This document shows, piece by piece, positions 16,996 to 24,678 of a stretch of 64,000 nucleotides of DNA; position 1 is the stretch's first letter, and the number at the start of each line of letters is the position of its first letter. Location: assembly GCF_014694455.1 (NCBI RefSeq), contig NZ_JAAUWT010000009.1:1-64000 (forward strand), written 5' to 3'. Below the pieces are notes generated by a model that was given only the letters and a program-made list of their open reading frames with translations, did no database searches and was not told the origin of the DNA. The DNA is from Vibrio sp. S9_S30 (GTDB taxonomy: Bacteria > Pseudomonadota > Gammaproteobacteria > Enterobacterales > Vibrionaceae). The translations under genes were made by a program, and so were the position numbers.

Positions 16996-17715
16996 ATGAC
17001 ACACCAAGTACAAGGAACTCAATTAGAGAAATTAAACCAGTTTCAAGATGAGCTATTGGGTTTATTTTCTGGCGTGTTTAATTTCGCCAAAATGGCGAGT
17101 TATCTGGTCGACGAGCAAGCGAAACCGATTTGCTATAAATCGGTTAAGATCCAACCTACCATGCATCGAGAATACCTCGATCATTTCTACAAAACCGATC
17201 CTCTTCACCCAACCAACTTCCGATTTTCTGGGGCTAAAGTGGTGAAAATGAGCGATTTAGTGCCAGCACAGCAACGGGCTTCACATACTTATTTCAAAGA
17301 TTTTATTCGCCCATGGAAAATCAACGACATCATCGAGCTCTTTTTTCATGTGGATGGCAAGCTGGTGGCTGGTGCCGCTATGTTTGTCGGTAACAATCAA
17401 AATACCATGGGCACGGATGATGTGATGAAGTTGCACCACATGCATCGATACATCGAATTCTCACTCAATCAGAGTTTATCGACACCGGAATCCATGAGTT
17501 ACCAAGCGTTTTGCGATCAATACTCCCTCACCGAGAAAGAACGATTGGTGGCGCAATTTGCCTTACAAGGCATGCCCAATAAAGCCATCGCTAACGAGTT
17601 ATGTTGCAGTTTACCCACCGTGAAAACGCACCTTCAGCACATCTTCGCCAAAATGGAAATCAACAGCAAAGTCGAGCTGACCAGCTTGGTGTATCGCAAC
17701 AATTGCACGGTGTAA
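16996..17715 (+). CDS. LuxR-family (HTH) transcriptional regulator
   Basis: The 239-residue protein ends in a LuxR-type helix-turn-helix (about residues 175-235, with LTEKERLVAQFALQGMPNKAIANELCCSLPTVKTHLQHIFAKM). The N-terminal 160 residues form an alpha/beta sensory domain without the conserved residues expected for acyl-homoserine-lactone binding. There is no receiver Asp, so it is not a response regulator. The ATG at 16996 is preferred because a GGAGG lies 10 bases upstream. The open frame extends a further 20 codons without support. It is convergent with the tctA gene. Confidence 0.8.
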   Translation: MTHQVQGTQLEKLNQFQDELLGLFSGVFNFAKMASYLVDEQAKPICYKSVKIQPTMHREYLDHFYKTDPLHPTNFRFSGAKVVKMSDLVPAQQRASHTYFKDFIRPWKINDIIELFFHVDGKLVAGAAMFVGNNQNTMGTDDVMKLHHMHRYIEFSLNQSLSTPESMSYQAFCDQYSLTEKERLVAQFALQGMPNKAIANELCCSLPTVKTHLQHIFAKMEINSKVELTSLVYRNNCTV

Positions 17716-17741
17716 GGTTTGCCCCTTAGTGTATCCAGTCA

Positions 17742-17777
17742 TTTCAATCACTCTGTCTATTTCAATCACTCTGTCTA
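17742..17777. repeat. Perfect 18-base tandem duplication
   Basis: Two adjacent identical copies of an 18-base unit (TTTCAATCACTCTGTCTA) lie after the LuxR-type gene. Confidence 0.85.
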
Positions 17778-17812
17778 TGGTTGAAATACAGATATGTTGA
17801 AATGCAGAAAAA

Positions 17813-17835
17813 CCTGCAATGGTCATCATTGCAGG
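17813..17835 (-). terminator. Terminator of the tct transporter genes
   Basis: A perfect 9-base-pair stem (CCTGCAATG with its complement) around a five-base loop is followed on the minus strand by five T. It sits 10 bases after the stop of tctA. Confidence 0.8.
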
Positions 17836-17844
17836 GGCTGAATC

Positions 17845-19323
17845 TTATCTCTTTTTCTTCTTTTTCAAAGAAAGGGCGTACACCACAATAGAGAGCAGTG
17901 TGAGCCCCAATAATGTTGCCGCGATTGGGCGCGTAACCAGTATCGATAGATCACCATCGGCTACCCCGAGTGCCTGTCGCATTCGCACCATAAACACTGG
18001 TCCTAACACCAGCCCAAGCACAATAGGGACTGCGGGAATGTCCTTCTTCCTCAAGACATAACCGAGCCCAGCAAATCCGAGCGCGATAATGGCATCGGAA
18101 AACTGGTAGTTCTGGCTGTAGCTGCCAATGAAACCCAATACTAAGATGAAAGCCCCGATGAACCTGCCACGGATGCGAGTGAGGTTAACAATCCACTTAG
18201 TGGCGAACGTTAAATACAAAAAGACCACCACATTGATCAGCAGCAGCGACAAATACAAGCCAGAAATAAACTCCGGTCTTTCGACAAAAAGGGTCGGACC
18301 GGGAATGTAGTTGTGCACCATAAATACCGCCAATAACATCGCCATTAACGCGTCGGCAGGAATGCCAAACGCCAGCAGTGGGATCATGACGGATGCCGTC
18401 ACCGCATTGTTGGACGTTTCCGATGCGATCAGCCCTTCTTCAGCGCCATCGCCGAATTTTTCCGGTGTTTTCGAGAACTTTTGCGCCAAGGTATAAGAGA
18501 AGAATTGAGAGCCAAACTCCCCAACGCCGGGCAAAAGCCCCATCACCACGCCCAGTGCCGCGGAGCGGGCAACGGTCATTTTATGTTTTGCTAGCGCGAT
18601 CAAGCCAGAAAAGTACCCTTTCCCTTCGAGTTTTGTGGTGCGGGCGTCGCCCCCTTTTTGGGAGAGCAGCACAAACGCTTGCGACATCGCAAACAACCCA
18701 ATCACCGCTGGAACCAATGGAATGCCGCCAAGCAGCCATTCTTGCCCAAAGGTATACGTTAAGGTGTTGTATGAGCGATCCACACCAACGGAACCAAAAA
18801 AGATACCGAGCCCGAGCATCATAGCGGCTTCAAGCACTTGGTTGCGATGCGCTAACACCACGAACACCATGCCCAACAACGCCAGCATGGCAAACTCGGC
18901 CGAGCCAAAATGCGTCGCGACTTGCGACAAAATAGGTGCAAGGAAAACCAAAGAAAGAATGCTCACCAAGCCCCCCACAAAGGAAGCCGAATACGCGATA
19001 GACAGTGCCTTTTTCCCCTCACCTCGTTGGGTCATAGGGTAGCCATCGTAAGTGGTTAACACGGCTACGGGCGTGCCGGGGGTGTTCATTAAAATGGCGG
19101 GAATGGCTCCCCCATACCAAGCGCCGCCATACACCCCCACCAGCAAACTGACACCGGCTAATGGCTCCATTGAAAAACTGATTGGCAACAAAATGGCCAT
19201 GACACCGGCAGGTTCCAAGCCGGGGATAGAGCCAATGGTCACGCCAATAAGCGCCCCAAGCAAAATGGCACTCAGTACGCTAACGGTTCCGACTTCTGCA
19301 AGCCCTAACATTAATGATTCCAT
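17845..19323 (-). CDS. tctA: Tripartite tricarboxylate transporter large permease, TctA family
   Basis: The 492-residue protein is the large membrane subunit of a TctCBA-type carboxylate importer, with about 11-12 hydrophobic segments across its length. Family landmarks are GSIPGLEPAGVMAILLP near the N-terminus, YGGAIPAILMNTPGTP near residues 70-90, and GVGEFGSQFFSYTLAQK in the middle. It forms the channel in the inner membrane, fed by the periplasmic TctC and assisted by TctB. It starts nine bases after tctB with an AAGGGGA ribosome-binding site, so the three genes form one operon. The substrate is unknown; the setting suggests an aromatic or dicarboxylic acid. The C-terminus ends in a Lys/Arg-rich tail. 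Confidence 0.9.
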   Translation of the reverse strand: MESLMLGLAEVGTVSVLSAILLGALIGVTIGSIPGLEPAGVMAILLPISFSMEPLAGVSLLVGVYGGAWYGGAIPAILMNTPGTPVAVLTTYDGYPMTQRGEGKKALSIAYSASFVGGLVSILSLVFLAPILSQVATHFGSAEFAMLALLGMVFVVLAHRNQVLEAAMMLGLGIFFGSVGVDRSYNTLTYTFGQEWLLGGIPLVPAVIGLFAMSQAFVLLSQKGGDARTTKLEGKGYFSGLIALAKHKMTVARSAALGVVMGLLPGVGEFGSQFFSYTLAQKFSKTPEKFGDGAEEGLIASETSNNAVTASVMIPLLAFGIPADALMAMLLAVFMVHNYIPGPTLFVERPEFISGLYLSLLLINVVVFLYLTFATKWIVNLTRIRGRFIGAFILVLGFIGSYSQNYQFSDAIIALGFAGLGYVLRKKDIPAVPIVLGLVLGPVFMVRMRQALGVADGDLSILVTRPIAATLLGLTLLSIVVYALSLKKKKKR

Positions 19324-19332
19324 GTTATCCCC

Positions 19333-19911
19333 TTACAGATATTGATTGGCAAACAGCGACCAAGATTCAGGCAACAGCCCGTATAACCAAACATCCGGTA
19401 GCCAAAGGTTCAACAGGACTCTAAAGATGATCATAACAACAGCCACACCAAGTATGCTCATGATCATCCAAAAGCCATCCAGTAATCGGCTGACCCACAA
19501 CAAAGTGCAAACAAAAAGCAAGGTGGCGGGCGCAAACCCCATAATGGACAGGGAATGAATGTAAAGAGTAAACAACGCGCCAGCGATAATCGCGACACGA
19601 TAACTGGCGATGGCATTGGCACCGGAATCCAGAGCACGAATCGGGTGAAAAGAAAAACGCCGGACGTGATGCAATACTTTGAGCAGAGCAAAAATCACAA
19701 AAACGGCCAACCCCAGCGCCGGTCCCATCATGGGTTGAGTGTACCAACCACGTTTGGTTGTCACCCACGATGCTTGCTCGGGCAAGGACCACAGCAAGAG
19801 CAGACCGCACACAGCAAAGAAGACGAAAATGCCACACGCCCCTGTTTTTGCCTCGTCGTGGGTGCTTTCAGGCGTGGATTTGGTGGCGAGAGAATGGGGA
19901 TCAGAGATCAT
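19333..19911 (-). CDS. tctB: Tripartite tricarboxylate transporter small permease, TctB family
   Basis: The 192-residue protein has four to five hydrophobic segments, fitting the small TctB membrane subunit. The ATG at 19911 is chosen for its AAGGAG ribosome-binding site. The frame remains open upstream to 19935, but that would place the start inside an intercistronic hairpin. TctB sequences vary strongly, so the call rests mainly on its size, topology and place between tctC and tctA. Confidence 0.8.
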   Translation of the reverse strand: MISDPHSLATKSTPESTHDEAKTGACGIFVFFAVCGLLLLWSLPEQASWVTTKRGWYTQPMMGPALGLAVFVIFALLKVLHHVRRFSFHPIRALDSGANAIASYRVAIIAGALFTLYIHSLSIMGFAPATLLFVCTLLWVSRLLDGFWMIMSILGVAVVMIIFRVLLNLWLPDVWLYGLLPESWSLFANQYL

Positions 19912-19925
19912 ACTGCACTCCTTGC

Positions 19926-19946
19926 AAGGGGGCATTTCGCCCCCTT
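19926..19946 (-). promoter_or_regulatory. Intercistronic hairpin between tctC and tctB
   Basis: An 8-base-pair GC-rich stem (AAGGGGGC with its complement) with a five-base loop starts four bases after the tctC stop. It overlaps the space before the tctB ribosome-binding site. Such hairpins often protect the upstream message or partly stop transcription, giving more binding protein than permease; that role here is inference. Confidence 0.6.
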
Positions 19947-19950
19947 TCGA

Positions 19951-20898
19951 TTACTGATTCATAAAATTAAGCAGGGCTCTCGCTTGTTCAAAGTCTTTTG
20001 CCAAAAGGGCTTCTGCATCCTTACCCCCGAGCCAATAGATCCCCGCCCCCGTATTCATGCTGATGTCCTTAACACGATCGGCTTGAAGCGCCTTTTGAGC
20101 GATACTGGCGATTTTGTCTTTGATGGCTTGAGGTGTGCCTTTCTTCACAAACAGACCATTCCACGTGGTTTGAGTAATGCCCGTTTGCTCGGCTAATGTC
20201 GCGACATCAGGCGAAATGGAAAGGCGATCGCGGCTGATCGACGTCAGCAATTTTACCTCGCCCGAATTTAAGCACGCCAGAATGAGCTGAGTTGTGGTGT
20301 TGATGACATCCGCATCGCCATTTGCCAAGGTGGAACAATCCAGCACATCAAATGGCGCATCCGAAGAAAACGTGATCCCGATTTGATCAGCGGCTTTAAA
20401 CGTAATGGCGGTCGGTAAAGCCTGATAGCCAAAATGCCCTAATGTGACTTTGTTGCTTTTCGAGTAAGCCGCCAGCTCCTCAAGATTGTTATAAGGCGCG
20501 TTCGATTTCACCGCAATAGCAAACGGGTAATCAAGGAATATCCCAACAGGCTCGAAGGTGGTTTCGTCAAACGGCGCGGCGCCGTACAACACTTGCGTGG
20601 TAAGAATATCGGCAACGAAAGAGCCGATCACCAACCCATCAGGGCGAGAGCGGGAAACGTCTGTCGCCCCGACCACGCCGCCGCCGCCCGGCTTATTCAC
20701 AACGGACGCAGGCTTGCCCGTTTCTTTCGACATTTCTTCCGCAATCACCCGCGTGAGAATGTCTTCCAGATCGCCCGGCGGCCATGGCACCACAAACTTA
20801 ACTGGTCGGGTGGGGTAATTGGTGGATAGCGCTGCAAAACTGGTCAGAAGACCAGCCGCAATAAGCGCAGCCTTCATGGCTTTCGTTACACGTTTCAT
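19951..20898 (-). CDS. tctC: Periplasmic binding protein, TctC/BugT family
   Basis: The 315-residue precursor has a signal peptide (about residues 1-24, cut near ALS-TN) and the TctC/Bug hallmark start YPTRPVKFVVPWPPG followed by a long binding-protein fold. The segment VVNKPGGGGVVGATDVSRSRPDG is the family's carboxylate-binding loop region. It captures a carboxylated compound in the periplasm and delivers it to TctAB. It is the first gene of the tctCBA set. An AAAGGGAAG ribosome-binding site is present. Confidence 0.9.
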   Translation of the reverse strand: MKRVTKAMKAALIAAGLLTSFAALSTNYPTRPVKFVVPWPPGDLEDILTRVIAEEMSKETGKPASVVNKPGGGGVVGATDVSRSRPDGLVIGSFVADILTTQVLYGAAPFDETTFEPVGIFLDYPFAIAVKSNAPYNNLEELAAYSKSNKVTLGHFGYQALPTAITFKAADQIGITFSSDAPFDVLDCSTLANGDADVINTTTQLILACLNSGEVKLLTSISRDRLSISPDVATLAEQTGITQTTWNGLFVKKGTPQAIKDKIASIAQKALQADRVKDISMNTGAGIYWLGGKDAEALLAKDFEQARALLNFMNQ

Positions 20899-20926
20899 AA
20901 ACTTCCCTTTTAGTGTTTAGTCGATA

Positions 20927-20968
20927 AGTCTCAAGTAAACAGTCTCAAGTAAACAGTCTCAAGTAAAC
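20927..20968. repeat. Three-copy 14-base tandem repeat upstream of tctC
   Basis: Three identical copies of AGTCTCAAGTAAAC (20927-20940, 20941-20954, 20955-20968) lie in the leader/promoter region of the tct operon. A degenerate fourth copy follows. Further downstream, 21000-21115 shows looser repetition of GGTTAACT-like words. Confidence 0.85.
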
Positions 20969-21075
20969 AAGTCTTAATTAAACAAGCACTTAGAGAACAG
21001 CCGTTTCGCTGACTTATCATCGAGTTAATTTGCGTTTCGCTGACTTTTATTCGGTTAACTTATCTTTTGGTTAAC

Positions 21076-21600
21076 TCACTCTTGGTTCACTCTTTGTTGG
21101 CTAACTGACGCTTGGTTGAGTGGAACGATGAGTACAGGAACGTCACTCTGGCTGATGACTTTTAGAGCAGTAGAGCCCAAAAACAGACGCGATATCGCGT
21201 TTGCTTCCCTGTCTCCCATCACAATCAATTGCGCACGGTGCTTCCGAGCGCTGGATAAGATCACCTCATGCGGTTCGCCGATTTGCGTTTGAATCTGGGG
21301 TGGCTGTGGCAATACCGTTACGTTATCCAGCTCGCTTTCCAAAAAAGATTGAATGCGTTGCTGAATGCGTGCTTGCGCCTCAGCCATGATTTGGTCGGTA
21401 TGCTTTTGGTTCACCTGTTTAGGGAGGTAACTCACCATGACTTGTTGAGTCAGCTCTCCGATGGGGGGGATCGCGTGAAGAAATACGATGTTGGCATTGT
21501 GCGCAATGGCCTGCTTTACGGCTGTTCGAAAAGCGGGGCGGCTGCCCTTTTGCAAATCCGATGCGTAAATAATCGTATTAATGTCCGTCAGCATATCCAT
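21076..21600 (-). CDS. Universal stress protein (UspA family)
   Basis: The 174-residue protein has the UspA fold, with an N-terminal strand IIYASDLQKGS and the ATP-binding pattern GDREANAISRLFLGSTALKVISQSDVPVLIVP near the C-terminus (G-2x-G-9x-G(S/T) type, partly degenerate at the first G). It is probably a cytoplasmic stress or nucleotide-binding protein. It lies between the aldehyde dehydrogenase and the tct operon on the same strand, which hints at co-regulation with the aromatic-acid island. Confidence 0.8.
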   Translation of the reverse strand: MDMLTDINTIIYASDLQKGSRPAFRTAVKQAIAHNANIVFLHAIPPIGELTQQVMVSYLPKQVNQKHTDQIMAEAQARIQQRIQSFLESELDNVTVLPQPPQIQTQIGEPHEVILSSARKHRAQLIVMGDREANAISRLFLGSTALKVISQSDVPVLIVPLNQASVSQQRVNQE

Positions 21601-21727
21601 TGCCTCTGCATTTTCTCTATTGAACCATTCAAGTTCATCCCGCAGGGATCAGGTATCAACCATTGGGATGAGCCAACTATTACCCTCTGTTTTTCAAGGT
21701 AAAAGTCATCTGAAAGGTCAGCAGAGC

Positions 21728-23140
21728 CTAGCGATTTATATTGACCAATTGAGGCTGGGTATTTTCCAGTAACCCTTCTTCACCGAATTCCACACCAAAC
21801 CCCGACATCTTGTTCCCGCCAAAGGGCGCATGGGGCAGGACTTCGGCATGCCCGTTGATCCACACCGTACCGCACTCCAATTTTAGAGCAACCTGTTGAG
21901 CGTGTTCGGTATCGCTGCCCCATACTGAGCCACCGAGCCCCAAATCACTGTCGTTGGCGAGTTCAACCGCTTGCTCGACTGTTTGATATGGGATCACGGG
22001 CAACACCGGACCAAATTGTTCTTCATCGACCAACCGAATGCCGTTAGACACATTGGCGACAATGGTCGGTGGGAACAGGTAACCTTCATCGCTCACTGGC
22101 TTTCCACCTGTCAGCACCTTGGCACCTTGGGCGACGGCGTCGTCGATGAGCGCTTGTACTTTGTTGAGTTGATTCAGGTTTTGTACGGGGCCAAAGGTCA
22201 CGCCTTCCTCTAAACCGCTACCCACTCGCTGTGATTGTGCAATGTCAGTCAGCGCCTGACAGACGTCATCGTATTGGCTCTCGTGCACGTATAAGCGTTT
22301 TAATGCCGCGCAGGTTTGCCCCATATTGAGGAAAGCGGTTTGGAATAGCCCCTGAGCAAAGGCGTGTACATCGCTATCGGGTAAGACAATCGCCGCGTCA
22401 TTGCCGCCGAGCTCAAGCGTTAGGCGTTTCAAGTTGCCCGACGCTGCACTCATGATGCGCTGCCCTGTTGGTGTGGAACCCGTAAAAACAATTTTATTGA
22501 TGCCTTTATGTTCGCTGATCGCTTGTCCGAGCTCGCCGCCACCGGAAACCACATTAATCACACCGTCTGGCAGCACATCCGCCATGATCTCCACCATGCG
22601 AAGGGTGCTGAACGGCGTCAGCTCAGAAGGTTTGATGATCACACAATTTCCGGTGCGCAACGCCGGCATAACATGCCACACCGCAATCATCAGTGGCCAG
22701 TTCCAAGGGGTGATAGACGCCACCACGCCGATCGGCTTGTGGTGCAGCTCGATGCGTTTGGTGTCGTCGTCCTGAATCACTTTTACGGGTACGTCGGTGT
22801 TGGCCGCGTAGCGTGTCCACGCCACCGCGCCACCCACTTCCATTCGTGCTAAGTCGAGGGGTTTACCCTGTTCTTCCACAATCAGAGTAGCGAGCTCTTC
22901 CATGGCGGCTTCCAGTTTGTCGGCAATGTCCGTCAACATGGCTTTGCGCGTCATGTGGCTGACACTTTTCCAGCTTTCAAAGGCCTGTGTTGCCGATTCC
23001 ACAGCTAGGTTGAGCAGCGCTGAAGACGCTTCTGGCGCGTTTCTCAGCACTTGTCCTGTTGCGGGATTAATGACAGGGCGTGGTGGCAGATCACCTGTGT
23101 GTTTTTGGCCATTGATGATCATTCCAAAGCGGTTATCCAT
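21728..23140 (-). CDS. NAD(P)-dependent aldehyde dehydrogenase
   Basis: The 470-residue protein is a member of the aldehyde dehydrogenase superfamily. It has the cofactor-binding ASITPWNWPLMI and FTGSTPTGQRI, the general base in LELGGND, and the catalytic Cys in MGQTCAALKR. It differs clearly from the HpaE and GabD enzymes in the same cluster. It lies 47 bases downstream of the regulator gene hpaA. A role in oxidising an aromatic aldehyde such as 4-hydroxyphenylacetaldehyde to 4-hydroxyphenylacetate fits the neighbourhood but is inference. A TCAGGAGA ribosome-binding site precedes the start. Confidence 0.85.
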   Translation of the reverse strand: MDNRFGMIINGQKHTGDLPPRPVINPATGQVLRNAPEASSALLNLAVESATQAFESWKSVSHMTRKAMLTDIADKLEAAMEELATLIVEEQGKPLDLARMEVGGAVAWTRYAANTDVPVKVIQDDDTKRIELHHKPIGVVASITPWNWPLMIAVWHVMPALRTGNCVIIKPSELTPFSTLRMVEIMADVLPDGVINVVSGGGELGQAISEHKGINKIVFTGSTPTGQRIMSAASGNLKRLTLELGGNDAAIVLPDSDVHAFAQGLFQTAFLNMGQTCAALKRLYVHESQYDDVCQALTDIAQSQRVGSGLEEGVTFGPVQNLNQLNKVQALIDDAVAQGAKVLTGGKPVSDEGYLFPPTIVANVSNGIRLVDEEQFGPVLPVIPYQTVEQAVELANDSDLGLGGSVWGSDTEHAQQVALKLECGTVWINGHAEVLPHAPFGGNKMSGFGVEFGEEGLLENTQPQLVNINR

Positions 23141-23187
23141 AACAAAATCTCCTGATGTTGATTGAAAGCGTAGTAAGCGTTGGGTGA

Positions 23188-24171
23188 TTACCCCACCGAT
23201 GGTTTTTGCTGGCTTTCTCGGTAATTGCTGGCGGTGACGCCGGACATTCGGCGAAAAAAGCGAGCGAAATAAGCCGGGTCGTGAAACCCGAGTTCGTAGC
23301 CAATTTGGGTAATCGGTTTTTGGGTGAGCCCAATCAGCCGTTTGGATTCTTGTAAAACCCGTTCGTTAACCAAGCGTTTGGCGGATTTTTCGCTAACGCG
23401 TTGGCAAATATTGTTGAGCCGAGATTCGGTGACGCACAGCTCGCTGGCGTATTGAGACAATGTCCAATGGTGGACAAACTGCGCTTCGATCAGCTGGTGG
23501 AACTGATGAAATATCTGAGCATCAATATCGCGGATAGAAGACGCCGAATCGGATTCGTCGGACATACGAATAATTTCAATCAACACCAAGCGCACCAACG
23601 AATACAGCGCTTTGGCTTTTTCGGTTCGCTCGTTGTGGTATTCATCGTTTAGCAAGGCAAGCAGTGTAAGTACCCGATTCAGCGACGCGTTATGCGTGTT
23701 AAGCGGAATGCAGATGCCTTTGGTGGCAAACAGCCCTTTATCGTGTAAGGCGGATGTTTGGCTGAGTATTTGCCAAACGAATTGTTGCCGAATCGTCAGT
23801 ACGTAGCCTTCGGTTTCCGTTGAAATAGTGAAACCATGCGGCACGGTAGGTGGGGTAAAAAACAACACCGGACCTTCACACTGATAGGTGTGATTATCCA
23901 GTTGCAAACGAATGTTACCCGACATCACCACATGCACTTGGTAAAAGCGATCGTGATAATGCACGGGCATATCATGACCAAAGAAGTCCGCCAGATTCTG
24001 TATCTGTTCGAAATGCACTTCGCTATCGATATAGCGGCGGTCATACGCTTGGCCGATATCGATGTTCGGGATGCGTGATGTCGCGATATGGGTTTGCGTA
24101 CCATTGGTTTGCGCGCCACTGGCTTGCGAGACATTAGTTTGCGTGATGCTTTTGAAGTTCTTCGGACTCAT
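23188..24171 (-). CDS. hpaA: HpaA-like AraC-family regulator of 4-hydroxyphenylacetate catabolism
   Basis: The 327-residue protein has an N-terminal cupin sensor (about residues 60-150; HYHDRFYQVHVVMSG and FFTPPTVPHGF) and a C-terminal AraC helix-turn-helix pair (about 225-320). The start of the sensor, IPNIDIGQAYDRRY, closely follows E. coli HpaA (x-NIDIG-x-x-YD), the activator of the hpaBC genes in response to 4-hydroxyphenylacetate. Its first 35 residues are an extension built of imperfect five-residue units from a DNA tandem repeat. It sits inside the catabolic block, after the cupin and FAD-enzyme genes. Confidence 0.85.
   Translation of the reverse strand: MSPKNFKSITQTNVSQASGAQTNGTQTHIATSRIPNIDIGQAYDRRYIDSEVHFEQIQNLADFFGHDMPVHYHDRFYQVHVVMSGNIRLQLDNHTYQCEGPVLFFTPPTVPHGFTISTETEGYVLTIRQQFVWQILSQTSALHDKGLFATKGICIPLNTHNASLNRVLTLLALLNDEYHNERTEKAKALYSLVRLVLIEIIRMSDESDSASSIRDIDAQIFHQFHQLIEAQFVHHWTLSQYASELCVTESRLNNICQRVSEKSAKRLVNERVLQESKRLIGLTQKPITQIGYELGFHDPAYFARFFRRMSGVTASNYRESQQKPSVG
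24089..24148 (-). repeat. 15-base tandem repeat in the hpaA N-terminus
   Basis: Four imperfect 15-base units (24089-24103, 24104-24118, 24119-24133, 24134-24148) each contain a TTTGCG or CTTGCG core. On the minus strand they encode QTNVS, QASGA, QTNGT and QTHIA. Confidence 0.7.
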
Positions 24172-24232
24172 AACTCCCCCAAACTGCTTCTCTGCCGATG
24201 GTTAAGGGAAAATCGGCAAAGAAGCATCAAAC

Positions 24233-24595
24233 TTACTGAGCAACAGCCAAGTAGTGTTTTACAAACTTGGGGGTGCGGATGTGCCAACGCACTTTTGTGC
24301 CTTGCTCCACAAACCAAGAGTCGCCCTGCTTGTAGGTCTGGGATTCGCCTGTCTCTTCATTTGTGAGTTCCACTTCGCCTTCCAAAACCGTGGCGTGTTC
24401 AGTGAAGGGGTACTGCATGCGGAATTCGCCTTCAGTACAGCAAAACAAACCACAGCTTACGGCGTCGTCGGGGGCACCTGAAATCATCGCGACCTCGGCT
24501 TGAGGTGAGCCTGAAATCACGGTTGAACCAAGGTTTTCGACACTGCCGACAGACATCATTTCAGGCAGGGGCTGATTCAATAGAATCGGTTTCAT
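24233..24595 (-). CDS. Cupin-domain protein
   Basis: The 120-residue protein is a single cupin of the EutQ/DUF861-like type, with strands around FTEHATVLEGEVELTNEETG and YKQGDSWFVEQGTKVRWHI. The metal-binding His set is reduced. It lies between the PuuB-like oxidase gene and hpaA. Cupins of this kind often accompany amine-oxidase genes, where their role is unclear. It has no signal peptide. Confidence 0.75.
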   Translation of the reverse strand: MKPILLNQPLPEMMSVGSVENLGSTVISGSPQAEVAMISGAPDDAVSCGLFCCTEGEFRMQYPFTEHATVLEGEVELTNEETGESQTYKQGDSWFVEQGTKVRWHIRTPKFVKHYLAVAQ

Positions 24596-24678
24596 GGGGT
24601 TGTCCTTTTTCGTTGGCTTTTATTAAGCGTATTAATGGGTAAAGCACGTGCTTTTGTGTGTGGGGAGGAAAGGGCGAT

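Noticed and set aside
16996..17715. Acyl-homoserine-lactone receptor (true LuxR)
   Set aside because: The sensory domain does not show the conserved residues of lactone-binding domains and no synthase gene is nearby.
18393..19042. Long plus-strand frames opposite tctA
   Set aside because: Shadows of a GC-rich membrane-protein gene with clear family motifs on the minus strand.
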